DNA of 49,477 nucleotides from Methanolobus sp. UBA32 (GTDB lineage: Archaea > Halobacteriota > Methanosarcinia > Methanosarcinales > Methanosarcinaceae): assembly GCA_002507205.1 (NCBI GenBank), contig DAZF01000055.1:1-49477 (forward strand). The letters run 5' to 3'. A program made the position numbers and the translations under genes. Shown here piece after piece: positions 8,410 through 17,000 of this stretch; the stretch's first letter is position 1, and each line of letters opens with the position of its first letter. Below the pieces are notes generated by a model. That model had not been told where the DNA came from, searched no databases, and saw only the letters and a program-made list of their open reading frames with translations.

Positions 8410-9420
8410 TTATGCGTAGTATTCGTTTCTTGCTTCGACCATTGCCTTAAGGTTTGCAACTGGAGTGTCAGGTGCAATTCCACAGCCTGGTGCAAGTACA
8501 TCGACACCGTCTTCAAGAGCCTTGGTTGCGGCTGCCTTGACTGTTGCTGCATCGCCTGCAAGAAGAACAAAAGGACTTGAAACGTTACCACAGATTGTTA
8601 CCTTTCCAGCAACCTTTGCCTTTGCACCCTTAAGGTCCTTTACTTTCTCTTCAATGCTGATTGATGGGAAGTGGCAGTCTGCCATCATTTCAAGGATTGG
8701 TGAAACATCGCCACAGATGTGGAGAATCATTGGACCTTTGACACCATCAGCAAATTTCTGAAGGAATGGTTTGAGCTGTTTGTCAAATGTGTCTGGTGAC
8801 ATCAGGTCAGGTGATGCTACTGGATCTGGTACACTGATAACATCTGCGCCTGCGTCGAAGAGTGCGTTTGCATACTCGATACATGCGTCACATGCAAAGT
8901 CAAGAATTGTGTTGAAGTCTTCTGGTGCCTTGATGGACCATTTCATGAACTTCTTTACGCTTGCAAGGTCAGATGCGAGTGTTACTGGACCTTCCATACC
9001 TGCGATTATAGGTACTTCGTCTCCTACTTTCTCCCTGATGAGCTTCATTGTTTCAAGTACAGCAGGAATTCTGCCTACACTAAGGAGATTCTCTGGCATT
9101 GCAAGATTGTCAACGCCCTTTGGGTATGGGTGATCGGTAACTGAAGGCTGTCTGTTCTTTGTACCCATGTTGACTTCACAACCCATTGCTTCTGCAAGTA
9201 CTGTGAGACAGTATGGAGCTCTTACACCCTCAAGACCGCATACTTCGTATGATGCGACTGCAAGGTCTGCCATCTTCTGTGCGTCAGTGTGTGCTTCTGG
9301 CCATGCTGCGCCTGTGAGGTCCATGAGCTCAACAATAGCGGACTGTGTTACAGTGCAAACAGGTACTTTGTCGACTTCTTCACCTTTTAATGCTTTGAGT
9401 AATCTTTCTTTCATGTTCAT
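8410..9420 (-). CDS. mtaA: Methylcobamide:CoM methyltransferase MtaA
   Basis: A 336-residue zinc methyltransferase of the uroporphyrinogen decarboxylase fold that transfers the methyl from MtaC to coenzyme M. The zinc motif HXC...C is present as His234, Cys236 and Cys313 (LHICGD and APGCGIAP). The family phrases EMGCEVNMGTKNRQPSV-like, GMEGPVTLASDL and ADVISVPDPVASPDLMSPDTF are intact. It could in principle be the methylamine isozyme MtbA, but the closeness of mtaCB and the shared promoter string favour MtaA. The chosen ATG at 9420 has gagaagga upstream; a second Met two codons in is possible. It is transcribed towards mtaCB on the opposite strand. Confidence 0.92.
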   Translation of the reverse strand: MNMKERLLKALKGEEVDKVPVCTVTQSAIVELMDLTGAAWPEAHTDAQKMADLAVASYEVCGLEGVRAPYCLTVLAEAMGCEVNMGTKNRQPSVTDHPYPKGVDNLAMPENLLSVGRIPAVLETMKLIREKVGDEVPIIAGMEGPVTLASDLASVKKFMKWSIKAPEDFNTILDFACDACIEYANALFDAGADVISVPDPVASPDLMSPDTFDKQLKPFLQKFADGVKGPMILHICGDVSPILEMMADCHFPSISIEEKVKDLKGAKAKVAGKVTICGNVSSPFVLLAGDAATVKAAATKALEDGVDVLAPGCGIAPDTPVANLKAMVEARNEYYA

Positions 9421-9474
9421 AATGAATCCTTCTCTGTTGAGTAGATTTAAGTCACCCTGATTTGAGTAACATAA

Positions 9475-9490
9475 GATATAAAACTATTGG
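9475..9490 (-). promoter_or_regulatory. mtaA promoter: BRE plus TATA box
   Basis: Read on the minus strand the element is ccaatagttttatatc, matching the mtaC element ccgataggtttatata in most positions. Transcription should begin near 9453, giving a leader of about 33 nt. Confidence 0.65.
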
Positions 9491-9618
9491 ATTGAAGTAG
9501 AGGGATGCAGAAAATGATAAAAAACAGAATGAATAAACATGAACAGATGAGATAAGATATGTAAACAGGCTATAACTGATAGAAATAGATAAATAAGAGT
9601 GTAAATCAAAAATTGCAA

Positions 9619-9673
9619 ATAAAAGGTAAACTGAAACTGGAATTATTCTGTAAAATCTGCATTTACCTTTTAT
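9619..9673 (-). terminator. 12-bp inverted repeat just after the small gene
   Basis: ataaaaggtaaa (9619-9630) and tttaccttttat (9662-9673) are perfectly complementary, with a 31-base spacer. The near arm lies 2 bases past the stop codon of the 61-residue gene. A terminator or mRNA 3' stem is the simplest reading; the loop is unusually large and no T-run follows directly. Confidence 0.4.
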
Positions 9674-9675
9674 AC

Positions 9676-9861
9676 TTACTTTTTGCCATCACTCCAGATT
9701 GCAATGATCTTATCAATGGAGATATGAGTGTACATATCATTATCCTTAATTGTAAGAACCCCATCTGCACATGCTTCGACAACCCCGTAGAACCTGTCAG
9801 GACCACCACAATATATATCGATCTTCTTGTTCAGGTAATGTTCAACTATGAATGATTGCAT
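9676..9861 (-). CDS. Small conserved protein, probable SH3/Sm-like beta barrel
   Basis: A 61-residue protein with alternating beta strands: a hydrophobic N-terminal helix, then DIYCGG..FYGVVEACADGVLTIKD, then HISIDKIIAIW. Strand-turn-strand spacing with a final 'I..I..I' strand is typical of Sm-like or SH3-like barrels. It resembles short Methanosarcina proteins annotated as MM0924-like, from memory only. A strong ribosome site (gggagg) stands 6 bases before the ATG, so it is very likely a real gene. A possible minus-strand TATA (taatataaata) lies near 9920. Function is unknown; RNA binding is conceivable from the fold but not shown. Confidence 0.7.
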   Translation of the reverse strand: MQSFIVEHYLNKKIDIYCGGPDRFYGVVEACADGVLTIKDNDMYTHISIDKIIAIWSDGKK

Positions 9862-9965
9862 TTTTAGCCTCCCTTTTATAGATTAAAAATCTTTACCCAT
9901 GTAAAATTGGTACTTTTATTTATATTAACATTATCTATCCGGATAGCCTTACAAATAAAAGCAAT

Positions 9966-12797
9966 TCAGCTCCAGAAACGTTTGTTCTTGGCGTAGTTCC
10001 TTTCAGCAACCAGTATATCACGGTAGAAAGCCTCTTCATCATGACGCATTTTTTGTATCACCCTTGTTGCCATTTCAGGTCCCACCCCCCTGCTTGCAAG
10101 CGCAATTGCCGCCATCTTCCCGTGAGTCATCACGATATTCGCGTTTCTGTAAACCCTTCTGATACGTTTAATATCCTCTTTTGATGTGATACTATCCTGC
10201 TTTTTCACAAGCTTTATTTCTTCATCCTCCCATGGTTTCAGAGCAGCCACAAGCCCTGAATCGCAAACCGGGCAAATGATCTTATCCGGAACATTCTTTA
10301 CCATTCTTCGGGATGTCCACTTCTTGCAATGAACACAGAAAAGTATCACATTATCATTCATTATGCGTTCCTTCAGAGCCATGACAATTGACCTGTCAGC
10401 CTTTTCAGGAGCTACAAGATCGCGTTTCATGGAAAAACCGGAACTACCGATAGGCGTGGAACTGCTGACAACAACAAGAATATCACCAGAGGATACCTTC
10501 GTGAGTATATCTGTAACCCTTCCCACATCCAGCATATCATGAAATATCTCCCTTATAACCTCATCATACATCGCAGTATCACGATATATCTCAAGAAGTT
10601 TCTTCATGCTGATCCGGTCATAATCCATATCCTTACTGAGAGCACCGAACTTCCTGGCAACATGCACCATCTTCCATTTCATCAGTGATGTGTTCTTCAG
10701 GGTCATCTCAATAATTGGTTCGATATGCTCCGGCTGAATATCCCTTAAAAGAACCTCAATCTCCTTTGCCTTGATCCTGCGTGGAAGTGTCATGCGTATC
10801 CTGTAAGGATCTATCTCCTGTGCAACACTGCTTCCATACCTTGCAGCAAGAAGGGAAGTGAGAACTTTTGCCAATGTCTCATTCGCGTTATGACCAAGAC
10901 ATGTGTTTATAAGAACAGCATCACCATCATTCTCTATAACGAACATATGCTGATCAGGCAACGGATAACCACCTTCAACATGTTCCCTCAGAATAGAGAG
11001 CAACTCCTCCAGACCTGCAGGCTCTATAGGATAAACAGAACTGACCTCTTTTGCAATGTCCTCATCCTCTTTCCCTTCATGTATCATACCTGCAACTAAG
11101 GAACGAATGCTGGCAACTTCCTGAGCCACCTCAAATGGCACCGGGATCTCCTCACCGACCCAGCTTGGTATTTCCCCCATACCTCTCACAGGCTCCACTT
11201 TTATCCTGTCACGGTCACTGACCATCTCAATGACCCGCCACATATCACCCTTAGTAATAAATACAGCCCCGGGAGTTGCAAAATTAATTACAAAAGCCTC
11301 GTCCAGAACACCCACTGGCCTGCCGGTGACAATATCGAATATCTCGTACTTCCTCTCATCAGGTATCATGGAGAGGTTATCATAATAGTATTGCCAGCTT
11401 TTTCTTCTGCGACTTATGGAATCCGAACCTTCTTCCTGCCAGACCATCCGATAATCCAGGATCTGACTGATAACTTTCCTGAGAACCTCTATCCTCAGGT
11501 CTTTGAAGGGATATGCACGCTTCAGTATACTATATATCTTCTCTATTCCGACTTCCCCAAAATCAAGCACCATTCCGGAAAGCTGGTTGGCTATCACATC
11601 AAGGGAATTCATATGCGGAGAAATTGACTCTACTTTCCCGTCCAGAGCAAGTTTGCAGATAGCCATGCTCTCTGCAACATCATCGGCATCCATGGCAATT
11701 ATAGTCCCTCTGGAGATTTCATGTATCCTGTGTCCTGCACGCCCTACACGCTGTAATATTCTTGAAACCTGCCTCGGAGAACCATACTGGATCACATGGT
11801 CAACATTACCGATATCAATACCAAGTTCCATTGATGAAGTACATATAAGGCCCCTGAGGTCTCCGTTCTTGAAAGATTCCTCAGCCTCGATACGTGAATC
11901 CACCGAGAGGGAACCGTGATGAACACCAATGGGAAGCTCCAGCATATTAAAACCCGCTGCAAGGGCTTCAGCACTTTGCCTCGTATTTACAAAAACAAGG
12001 GTAGAGACATTGTCCATGACTATATCCCTGACACAACGCAGATGTGCAGCGAACTGAACATCACATGCCAGCTTCTTTGAAAGCGCCACATCATCTTCAG
12101 TTACCTGCGGACATACAACCCTGAAATCCAGAAGCTTTAGCAGGGATACCGAAACTACGGAAACATCCCTCTCCGCGCCTGCCAGAAACTTTGCCACCTC
12201 TTGCGGATTACCCACAGTTGCCGAAAGCCCGATCCTCTGGAACTCGCCGGAAAGTTCCACAAGTCTTTCAAGACCAACTGAAAGCTGGGTTCCTCTCTTG
12301 GAAGATGCCATCTCATGTATCTCATCAACAACAACGTGAGTGACCGATTCCAGGTTCTTCCGAAGGCGTGAACCCGTAAACATTGCCTGCAAGGTCTCAG
12401 GAGTCGTGATAAGGAAATCAGGAGGCTTTCTTGATTGTTTCTGCCTTTCATACTGGGAAGTATCACCATGCCTAACCTGCACATCAATGCCAAGCTCCTT
12501 CCCCCACCACTGGATACGTGAGAGCATGTCACGATTAAGAGCACGCAGAGGTGTGATATAAAGAACAGATATTCCAGTCCTCTGTTCCTGTGTTTTGGCA
12601 AGTATGGCATGGAATATGGGAAGGACTGCCGATTCGGTCTTACCGGAACCTGTAGGCGCAATGAGGAATGTATGATCGCCTTTCAGGATATATGGAAATA
12701 CCTTTTCCTGAGGTTCAGTGGGGGCCTTAAATCCCTGTTTTTCAAGGGCAGCCTGTATCCGCGGGTCGAATGAATCGAAAATGTTACCAAAACTCAT
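9966..12797 (-). CDS. Lhr-type superfamily 2 DNA/RNA helicase
   Basis: A 943-residue ATP-dependent helicase. Visible motifs are the Q-like PTEPQ (26-30), Walker A APTGSGKT (47-54), DEIH box (158-161), SAT (192-194), and motif [11 protein letters not shown] (349-357). A long accessory region typical of Lhr (DEAD_assoc) follows. The last 123 residues add a possible zinc ribbon (Cys821, 824, 842, 845) and an HhH-like segment ([14 protein letters not shown]). Archaeal Lhr proteins unwind forked DNA and RNA-DNA hybrids and are tied to recombination and repair. The start codon overlaps the stop of the upstream phosphoesterase gene as ATGA, so the two are translationally coupled. The pairing of a helicase with a metallophosphoesterase hints at a joint nucleic-acid role. 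Confidence 0.87.
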   Translation of the reverse strand: MSFGNIFDSFDPRIQAALEKQGFKAPTEPQEKVFPYILKGDHTFLIAPTGSGKTESAVLPIFHAILAKTQEQRTGISVLYITPLRALNRDMLSRIQWWGKELGIDVQVRHGDTSQYERQKQSRKPPDFLITTPETLQAMFTGSRLRKNLESVTHVVVDEIHEMASSKRGTQLSVGLERLVELSGEFQRIGLSATVGNPQEVAKFLAGAERDVSVVSVSLLKLLDFRVVCPQVTEDDVALSKKLACDVQFAAHLRCVRDIVMDNVSTLVFVNTRQSAEALAAGFNMLELPIGVHHGSLSVDSRIEAEESFKNGDLRGLICTSSMELGIDIGNVDHVIQYGSPRQVSRILQRVGRAGHRIHEISRGTIIAMDADDVAESMAICKLALDGKVESISPHMNSLDVIANQLSGMVLDFGEVGIEKIYSILKRAYPFKDLRIEVLRKVISQILDYRMVWQEEGSDSISRRRKSWQYYYDNLSMIPDERKYEIFDIVTGRPVGVLDEAFVINFATPGAVFITKGDMWRVIEMVSDRDRIKVEPVRGMGEIPSWVGEEIPVPFEVAQEVASIRSLVAGMIHEGKEDEDIAKEVSSVYPIEPAGLEELLSILREHVEGGYPLPDQHMFVIENDGDAVLINTCLGHNANETLAKVLTSLLAARYGSSVAQEIDPYRIRMTLPRRIKAKEIEVLLRDIQPEHIEPIIEMTLKNTSLMKWKMVHVARKFGALSKDMDYDRISMKKLLEIYRDTAMYDEVIREIFHDMLDVGRVTDILTKVSSGDILVVVSSSTPIGSSGFSMKRDLVAPEKADRSIVMALKERIMNDNVILFCVHCKKWTSRRMVKNVPDKIICPVCDSGLVAALKPWEDEEIKLVKKQDSITSKEDIKRIRRVYRNANIVMTHGKMAAIALASRGVGPEMATRVIQKMRHDEEAFYRDILVAERNYAKNKRFWS

Positions 12798-13642
12798 TTT
12801 TTAGCTCCCTTGCGTTTTCTTTTTGAAGGACGCATCCGACTCACTTCCATTTTTCTTATGTTCTTCAGTTTTCCGAGTCTGGTCCCGTCCAGAAGATAGG
12901 CTTCCGCATTGTCAATATCCACGCCTTTTGATGAGAACAAAGGACCAAGCAAGTCATCATGCAGTGATTCATTGAAAGCCACACCACCACATAATTCATT
13001 GAACGATGGCACGATTATCAACTCCGGATCGTTCCAGCTACCGTTTTCTTCCTGCAGGTCCATACTTGTGAAATGCTCCCTCATGACCTGAAGGTTCAGA
13101 TGTGTCTTTATCCAGCTTTGTTCAACCGTGGCATACCCCAGGGAGTCAGTGAAACGAATTGTTGGATGATTGTGGGCGGCAATGATATATTTTGCAGAGA
13201 GCAGAGCCGGGTCCGGCCAGGTATGCCCGTGGAAATAGCCCACGCCCTCAATAATAGAACCGCGTACAGGATGCATGGTTATATTTTTCCTTTCCGGTAA
13301 CAGGTATTCTATGCCGCCATCATGATTTCCCGGGAAAATGTCCACCATTGCATGATCGCAGAGCACTGAAAGGAAATACGGGATCTCATCCCGCTCCTGC
13401 CAGGATATCTGGGGAACATTATGCTTCACATCACCAAGCAGGATTATACGATCAGGTGAAACCTGCTCGATGTAACCAAGTATTCTTTCAAGACCGTGTT
13501 TCATGCGACTGGGAATGGAGAATCCGCTTCTGTAGAGATCCCACTCTATTCCAAGGTGCACATCGGCGATTACCAATGCTTTCGTCTCATTGCTTACTAC
13601 AATTGCAGGCTCATCAAAAACCGGATCGATCTCGATTGTCAT
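12794..13642 (-). CDS. Calcineurin-like metallophosphoesterase
   Basis: A 282-residue phosphoesterase of the archaeal SbcD-related group. Metal-binding motifs are ADVHLG (Asp27, His29), GDVKH (Asp71), GNHDGG (Asn106, His107) and the late HGHTWPD and AHNHP motifs. The C-terminus is strongly basic ([14 protein letters not shown]), which would suit nucleic-acid binding. The ATG at 13642 is chosen because a TTG 21 codons upstream would run into the end of the preceding gene. No clear Shine-Dalgarno sequence is visible, so translation may be coupled to the gene ending at 13656. Its end overlaps the helicase start. The substrate is not known; members include DNA nucleases and cyclic-nucleotide phosphodiesterases. 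Confidence 0.85.
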   Translation of the reverse strand: MTIEIDPVFDEPAIVVSNETKALVIADVHLGIEWDLYRSGFSIPSRMKHGLERILGYIEQVSPDRIILLGDVKHNVPQISWQERDEIPYFLSVLCDHAMVDIFPGNHDGGIEYLLPERKNITMHPVRGSIIEGVGYFHGHTWPDPALLSAKYIIAAHNHPTIRFTDSLGYATVEQSWIKTHLNLQVMREHFTSMDLQEENGSWNDPELIIVPSFNELCGGVAFNESLHDDLLGPLFSSKGVDIDNAEAYLLDGTRLGKLKNIRKMEVSRMRPSKRKRKGAKK

Positions 13643-13655
13643 TGTTGATGGGAAA

Positions 13656-14069
13656 TTAACGATTGTCTTTTTCAGCCATTTGATCCATCTTTTTTGACAG
13701 CTCAATGACAGCAGTTTTTAGTTCTTCGATCTCAGTTTCGATGTCCAGCACTTTATTATAAAGAGGACTTCGATCATCCTTGATGGCCTGTTCCTGTGCA
13801 AACCGCTGTTTGCTTGGGAACACATACACATAGGTAAGCCACATTCCTATGAATGCAGCAATGAATAATGCTGCAAGGAAGAACAGATAATGGGGGAAAA
13901 GTGTCCTCATGAAACTGTCCCCTGAACTGTAATACTGAAGCCTTGTTATCATCAGGAAATTCAGCAGTGAGAAAAGGAACATCGTTTCTCCCACGATTAT
14001 CAGCAACCCGCCAACTCTTGTGGACATCTTTCGTTGCTTTGGAACTATCCGATCAACTATAGAACTCAT
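13656..14069 (-). CDS. Two-helix membrane protein with cytoplasmic coiled coil
   Basis: A 137-residue protein with two transmembrane helices (about residues 18-42 and 60-84), a short outside loop rich in Tyr and Ser, and a C-terminal charged heptad-like tail (from about 105) predicted to coil. I do not recognise the family. It is the first gene of the string membrane protein-phosphoesterase-helicase, 13 nt before the next start. Its own start lacks a Shine-Dalgarno sequence, as often in leaderless archaeal messages. Confidence 0.7.
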   Translation of the reverse strand: MSSIVDRIVPKQRKMSTRVGGLLIIVGETMFLFSLLNFLMITRLQYYSSGDSFMRTLFPHYLFFLAALFIAAFIGMWLTYVYVFPSKQRFAQEQAIKDDRSPLYNKVLDIETEIEELKTAVIELSKKMDQMAEKDNR

Positions 14070-14475
14070 TAAGGAAATATTAGATTCATGGGATATTTAG
14101 ATTATGTAGTGATGCCGGGAAGGAAACAACTGAAATTAAGTTAATGATGTGTTGAAAAGGAGTTTGTTTGGCTATTAAAACCACGTTCTGTAGAAAGCTC
14201 CAAAAGACGGTTATTTTATTTAGTGATTGGAGTGCATATGATAAAATGAATTCTAATCCGAATTAAAAAGATAACTTATAATTACCTTATTGCCTTGTAA
14301 CATGCAAGTAATCCGGATTCATAATTCTGGATAGTTGCCAGTGGAAGATTGAAATAAATGGATGGTATTTCATCTCATAATCCAGACATGCTTTTAGAAT
14401 ATACATTTATGAGCCTGATGCAAACGAGGCGCCTGATACTTTAGTGATAAATTGTGAAATATAGGAGTGAGCAAA
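14070..14475. other. Gene-free spacer at the edge of the accessory region
   Basis: No gene, RNA gene or repeat array is supported. A small palindrome aatccggatt lies at 14310-14319, and a weak TATA-like aatatacattt near 14398 may serve the small gene that follows. This spacer marks the change from helicase operon to AT-rich accessory DNA. Confidence 0.5.
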
Positions 14476-14745
14476 ATGAGTGATTACGAATTACCCGACA
14501 AACAAAAAGAAGCCCTGGATAATTGGATTACGTTAAATATACTTCCTCAAAAAACACCAGAGAAGCCTTACGCCAGTTATGCGCTTAAACTTCTTTTTGA
14601 GGAATCACCAGATGGTTTCTTTATCACAAATCCGCAGTTTAAAGAAGCGATGGTCAGATGTGGATTCTCACCTGTAAATAAAAATAAATTAAATTGGGAT
14701 TTCCGGGTTTCCCTAAAATCTCCAGACTTGAACAAATCTAAATGA
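14476..14745 (+). CDS. Small orphan protein, mobile-element-like
   Basis: An 89-residue soluble protein. The core YALKLLFEESPDGFFITNPQ...MVRCGFSPVNKNKLNW reminds me of short proteins in phage and integrative elements of Firmicutes, but this is recollection without a search. Ribosome site ggagtg stands 6 bases before the ATG at 14476; the GTG at 14467 inside that site is not the start. It lies beside a cas1-like scrap and an abortive-infection-type gene, consistent with a transferred segment. Function unknown. Confidence 0.6.
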   Translation: MSDYELPDKQKEALDNWITLNILPQKTPEKPYASYALKLLFEESPDGFFITNPQFKEAMVRCGFSPVNKNKLNWDFRVSLKSPDLNKSK

Positions 14746-14796
14746 GCATATCCAATTTCGCTAATAAAGGAAATAACTACTGGAACTCCATAATAA

Positions 14797-15015
14797 AGGA
14801 AAGCAATTGATTTTAGCAAGCCTGCTTATTCAGTAGAACGATATGATTCTGATGAAATCAGACAGAAGATACTCAGTATTACTTACTCTGACTGGAAGAA
14901 AATGGGATTCTCAAAAGGTACATTGAGTTACATGAAGAAGACTGCTGAAGCTGACAAGCCTTTTACTCTTAATGTTCATGTTAGGGAAAGGTTGGAGAAG
15001 TGGGAAGGGTGTTAA
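14797..15015 (+). pseudogene. C-terminal fragment, probably of a CRISPR Cas1 integrase
   Basis: An open frame without a usable start reads RKAIDFSKPAYSVERYDSDE, then a segment with WKKMGFSKGTLSYMKK and KPFTLNVHVRERLEKW before the stop at 15013. I recall this ending (GFSKGTLxYMKxxA...KPFTLNxHVRERLxxW) from Cas1 proteins of Methanosarcina-type systems. Only the last 70 or so of about 330 residues remain, and the catalytic core is absent. A 12-base direct repeat, taataaaggaaa, at 14762-14773 and 14791-14802 sits at the broken end. No CRISPR repeats or other cas genes are near. The frame itself is certain; the Cas1 identity is from memory. Confidence 0.5.
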
Positions 15016-15048
15016 ATAAAAAAGAGGAGAAGATGAGGAATGGCTTAT

Positions 15049-15756
15049 TTACTCCTCATTTGTTTCTATACAAGCTTCAGCAAAGGAAAAACCTAAAGGA
15101 GTCATTGTAACTATGTCTGCTCCCTTGAATATTGTAATGGGCTCGCTACCAATTGCTATTCCTCCTTTTAATATAGCGGGCGCTAAACATTGTACTCTAA
15201 ATAAATTGTAAATACTCTTTGTACATTCATCAATTGGAACCCCTACTATTCTAGCAATGTCTTCTTTGGTGGCATTACGATCAGTAATCTGTGAAATGTT
15301 TATATGGTCTTTTTTAAGTGTATTATAAAAAACTGTAAGGATTTTTACATCGATAACGTTCAAACTCTTAATAATCTCTATATAAGAATATCGAATTTCA
15401 GCATTAAAATCAGGATCTAAACTATTTGCTATAAGTTTATTCCAAAGATCTTGTAGAGAATCATCCTCTTCTAAAGCTGCTTGTTCTAACATAGGTATAG
15501 CAAATTTAGGAGGAATTGATTTTGTTTCAGAAAGACCTTTTTTGATTAGAATCGTGTTGACTTCATCTACCATTCTTTCTTGGCGCTGCCAACGAATGTA
15601 GCTTAATTTATCCCCAATTATTCCAGAAGCCTCGTTCAATGGATAACCTAATATTTTTGAAAGAAAACCAAGCATTTTTTGAGTTGCTTCAACTGAAGTA
15701 GTTCCAAATTTTGAAGCTTCAGCAACTGCTTTAGACATATCTTCAATTTCTGTCAT
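15049..15756 (-). CDS. Abi-alpha (DUF4393) family protein, candidate phage defence
   Basis: A 235-residue protein with the layout of the Abi_alpha/DUF4393 family: a glycine-bearing helix pair (GFLSKILGYPLNEASGIIGDKLSYIRW), then KFAIPMLEQAALEEDDSLQDLWNKL, then a segment resembling a winged helix (NVIDVKILTVFYNTLKK...KEDIARIVGV). The name comes from abortive-infection loci of lactococci; the mechanism is not known in archaea. Base composition is visibly AT-richer than the flanking housekeeping genes. It lies between a probable cas1 remnant and a membrane protein, which supports a defence or transferred context. Confidence 0.72.
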   Translation of the reverse strand: MTEIEDMSKAVAEASKFGTTSVEATQKMLGFLSKILGYPLNEASGIIGDKLSYIRWQRQERMVDEVNTILIKKGLSETKSIPPKFAIPMLEQAALEEDDSLQDLWNKLIANSLDPDFNAEIRYSYIEIIKSLNVIDVKILTVFYNTLKKDHINISQITDRNATKEDIARIVGVPIDECTKSIYNLFRVQCLAPAILKGGIAIGSEPITIFKGADIVTMTPLGFSFAEACIETNEE

Positions 15757-15831
15757 GATATGTAATTAAAATCTTTTAGTAAATGAATGTTCTTATTTTG
15801 TTTATTTTTAATATCTATTACAAAGTGTCTG

Positions 15832-16722
15832 TCAATATATTGCGAAAGGTTCATTACTTGTTTTTATCAATTGAATTTCACCTGATGACTTATCATATTG
15901 AAATCTTTTGTATACCACTTCATCACTTAGCAAATTATCTATAGATATAAATCTCCAATTAGCAATGATATCAAATTTTGTATGGTTCACCATTGATTCT
16001 TCTATTTTAAGTTGATTTGTTACAAAATCATTCAATACTATTTTTGTTGATGAATTTGGTTCCAATCGATTTAGCTTTAATAATGTTTCATATGTTGGGT
16101 TTTTGCGTTGAAATGTTAAAAAAGAGAAATAACAAAACAATGCTTCTTTTTTTCTACTAATAAATAACTTAATTGCCTTTAATGAGGTGTTGGAATGACT
16201 GCGAGGAACAAATTCAAAATAAATTAAGAAATCTTTTGCTGCATAATCACTTGAATTTGTTACTACAAAAAAGATGTCCCCGTTATCTGAATTTTTTCCT
16301 TCAACTAGGATATAAGGAATCCGTTGATACTTGAAAATATCAGAATTGCTTTTTAAATTTTTATATGTTAAATACGCATATAAAAATGAAGAGTATACAA
16401 CCATTTGTTCATTACTTATTAATATCTTTAAATAAGGAATTTCAACCTGAAGTATCCAGAAAACTGCAAGTATCAAAAATGTAATAATTACTAACCCATC
16501 TGTCATAATTTTTTGATGTACTTTGTGAATTTTCGGGAGAAACATAGATATAATAAGTATGGGTACGAAATAATTTAGTAGTGTTGCATATGATATGTTA
16601 CCTGCTATAAGTAACATAATTAAAATCGCGAGCACTATTACAAATAAAAATTCAAGTATGTTTGTTTCGTTCTTTTTTAAATAATAGTAGCTAACCATCA
16701 CTATTAATTTGTATTTTATCAT
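15832..16722 (-). CDS. Unknown membrane protein with C-terminal soluble domain
   Basis: A 296-residue protein. Hydrophobic helices lie at about residues 24-42, 47-62, 74-92 and possibly 105-120. A soluble, beta-rich part follows (about 135-296) with phrases such as FFVVTNSSDYAAKDFLIYFEF that suggest an immunoglobulin-like sandwich. A Met nine codons in is an alternative start. It is strongly AT-rich like the Abi-alpha gene 75 nt downstream, and both are on the same strand. I do not recognise the family. It might be a membrane partner of the Abi-alpha protein, but that is speculation. Confidence 0.6.
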   Translation of the reverse strand: MIKYKLIVMVSYYYLKKNETNILEFLFVIVLAILIMLLIAGNISYATLLNYFVPILIISMFLPKIHKVHQKIMTDGLVIITFLILAVFWILQVEIPYLKILISNEQMVVYSSFLYAYLTYKNLKSNSDIFKYQRIPYILVEGKNSDNGDIFFVVTNSSDYAAKDFLIYFEFVPRSHSNTSLKAIKLFISRKKEALFCYFSFLTFQRKNPTYETLLKLNRLEPNSSTKIVLNDFVTNQLKIEESMVNHTKFDIIANWRFISIDNLLSDEVVYKRFQYDKSSGEIQLIKTSNEPFAIY

Positions 16723-17000
16723 AAAAAGCTATCTTTTACTTTAACACCGATTATTTCTATTGTTAATTGAACGCATCAATATTAAATAATATATATAGTT
16801 CCGTTTTTTCTTGTTACCTATATCCCATTCACATGAGAGATGTCTTGGATTTGAACCTTTTATTTCTTTTCACATACCAGAACAAACAGTAGAAGATAGA
16901 ATCTCATTTAATATCCTTCAAATCATCTCAAAATGTGGACATTGCCGAAGAAACCTTAAAGAACGTTGTTGCTGTAAATCAGCGTATACGAGGCTTTCAA

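Noticed and set aside
3979..9420. Reading the methyltransferase genes as a methylamine system (MtbC/MtbA)
   Set aside because: MtaB is unmistakable by its zinc ligands and sequence, MtaC has MtaC-specific phrases, and no amber-containing methylamine methyltransferase or pyl gene is present.
14070..15048. CRISPR array near the Cas1-like scrap
   Set aside because: I found no regularly spaced repeats; only one 12-base direct repeat is present.
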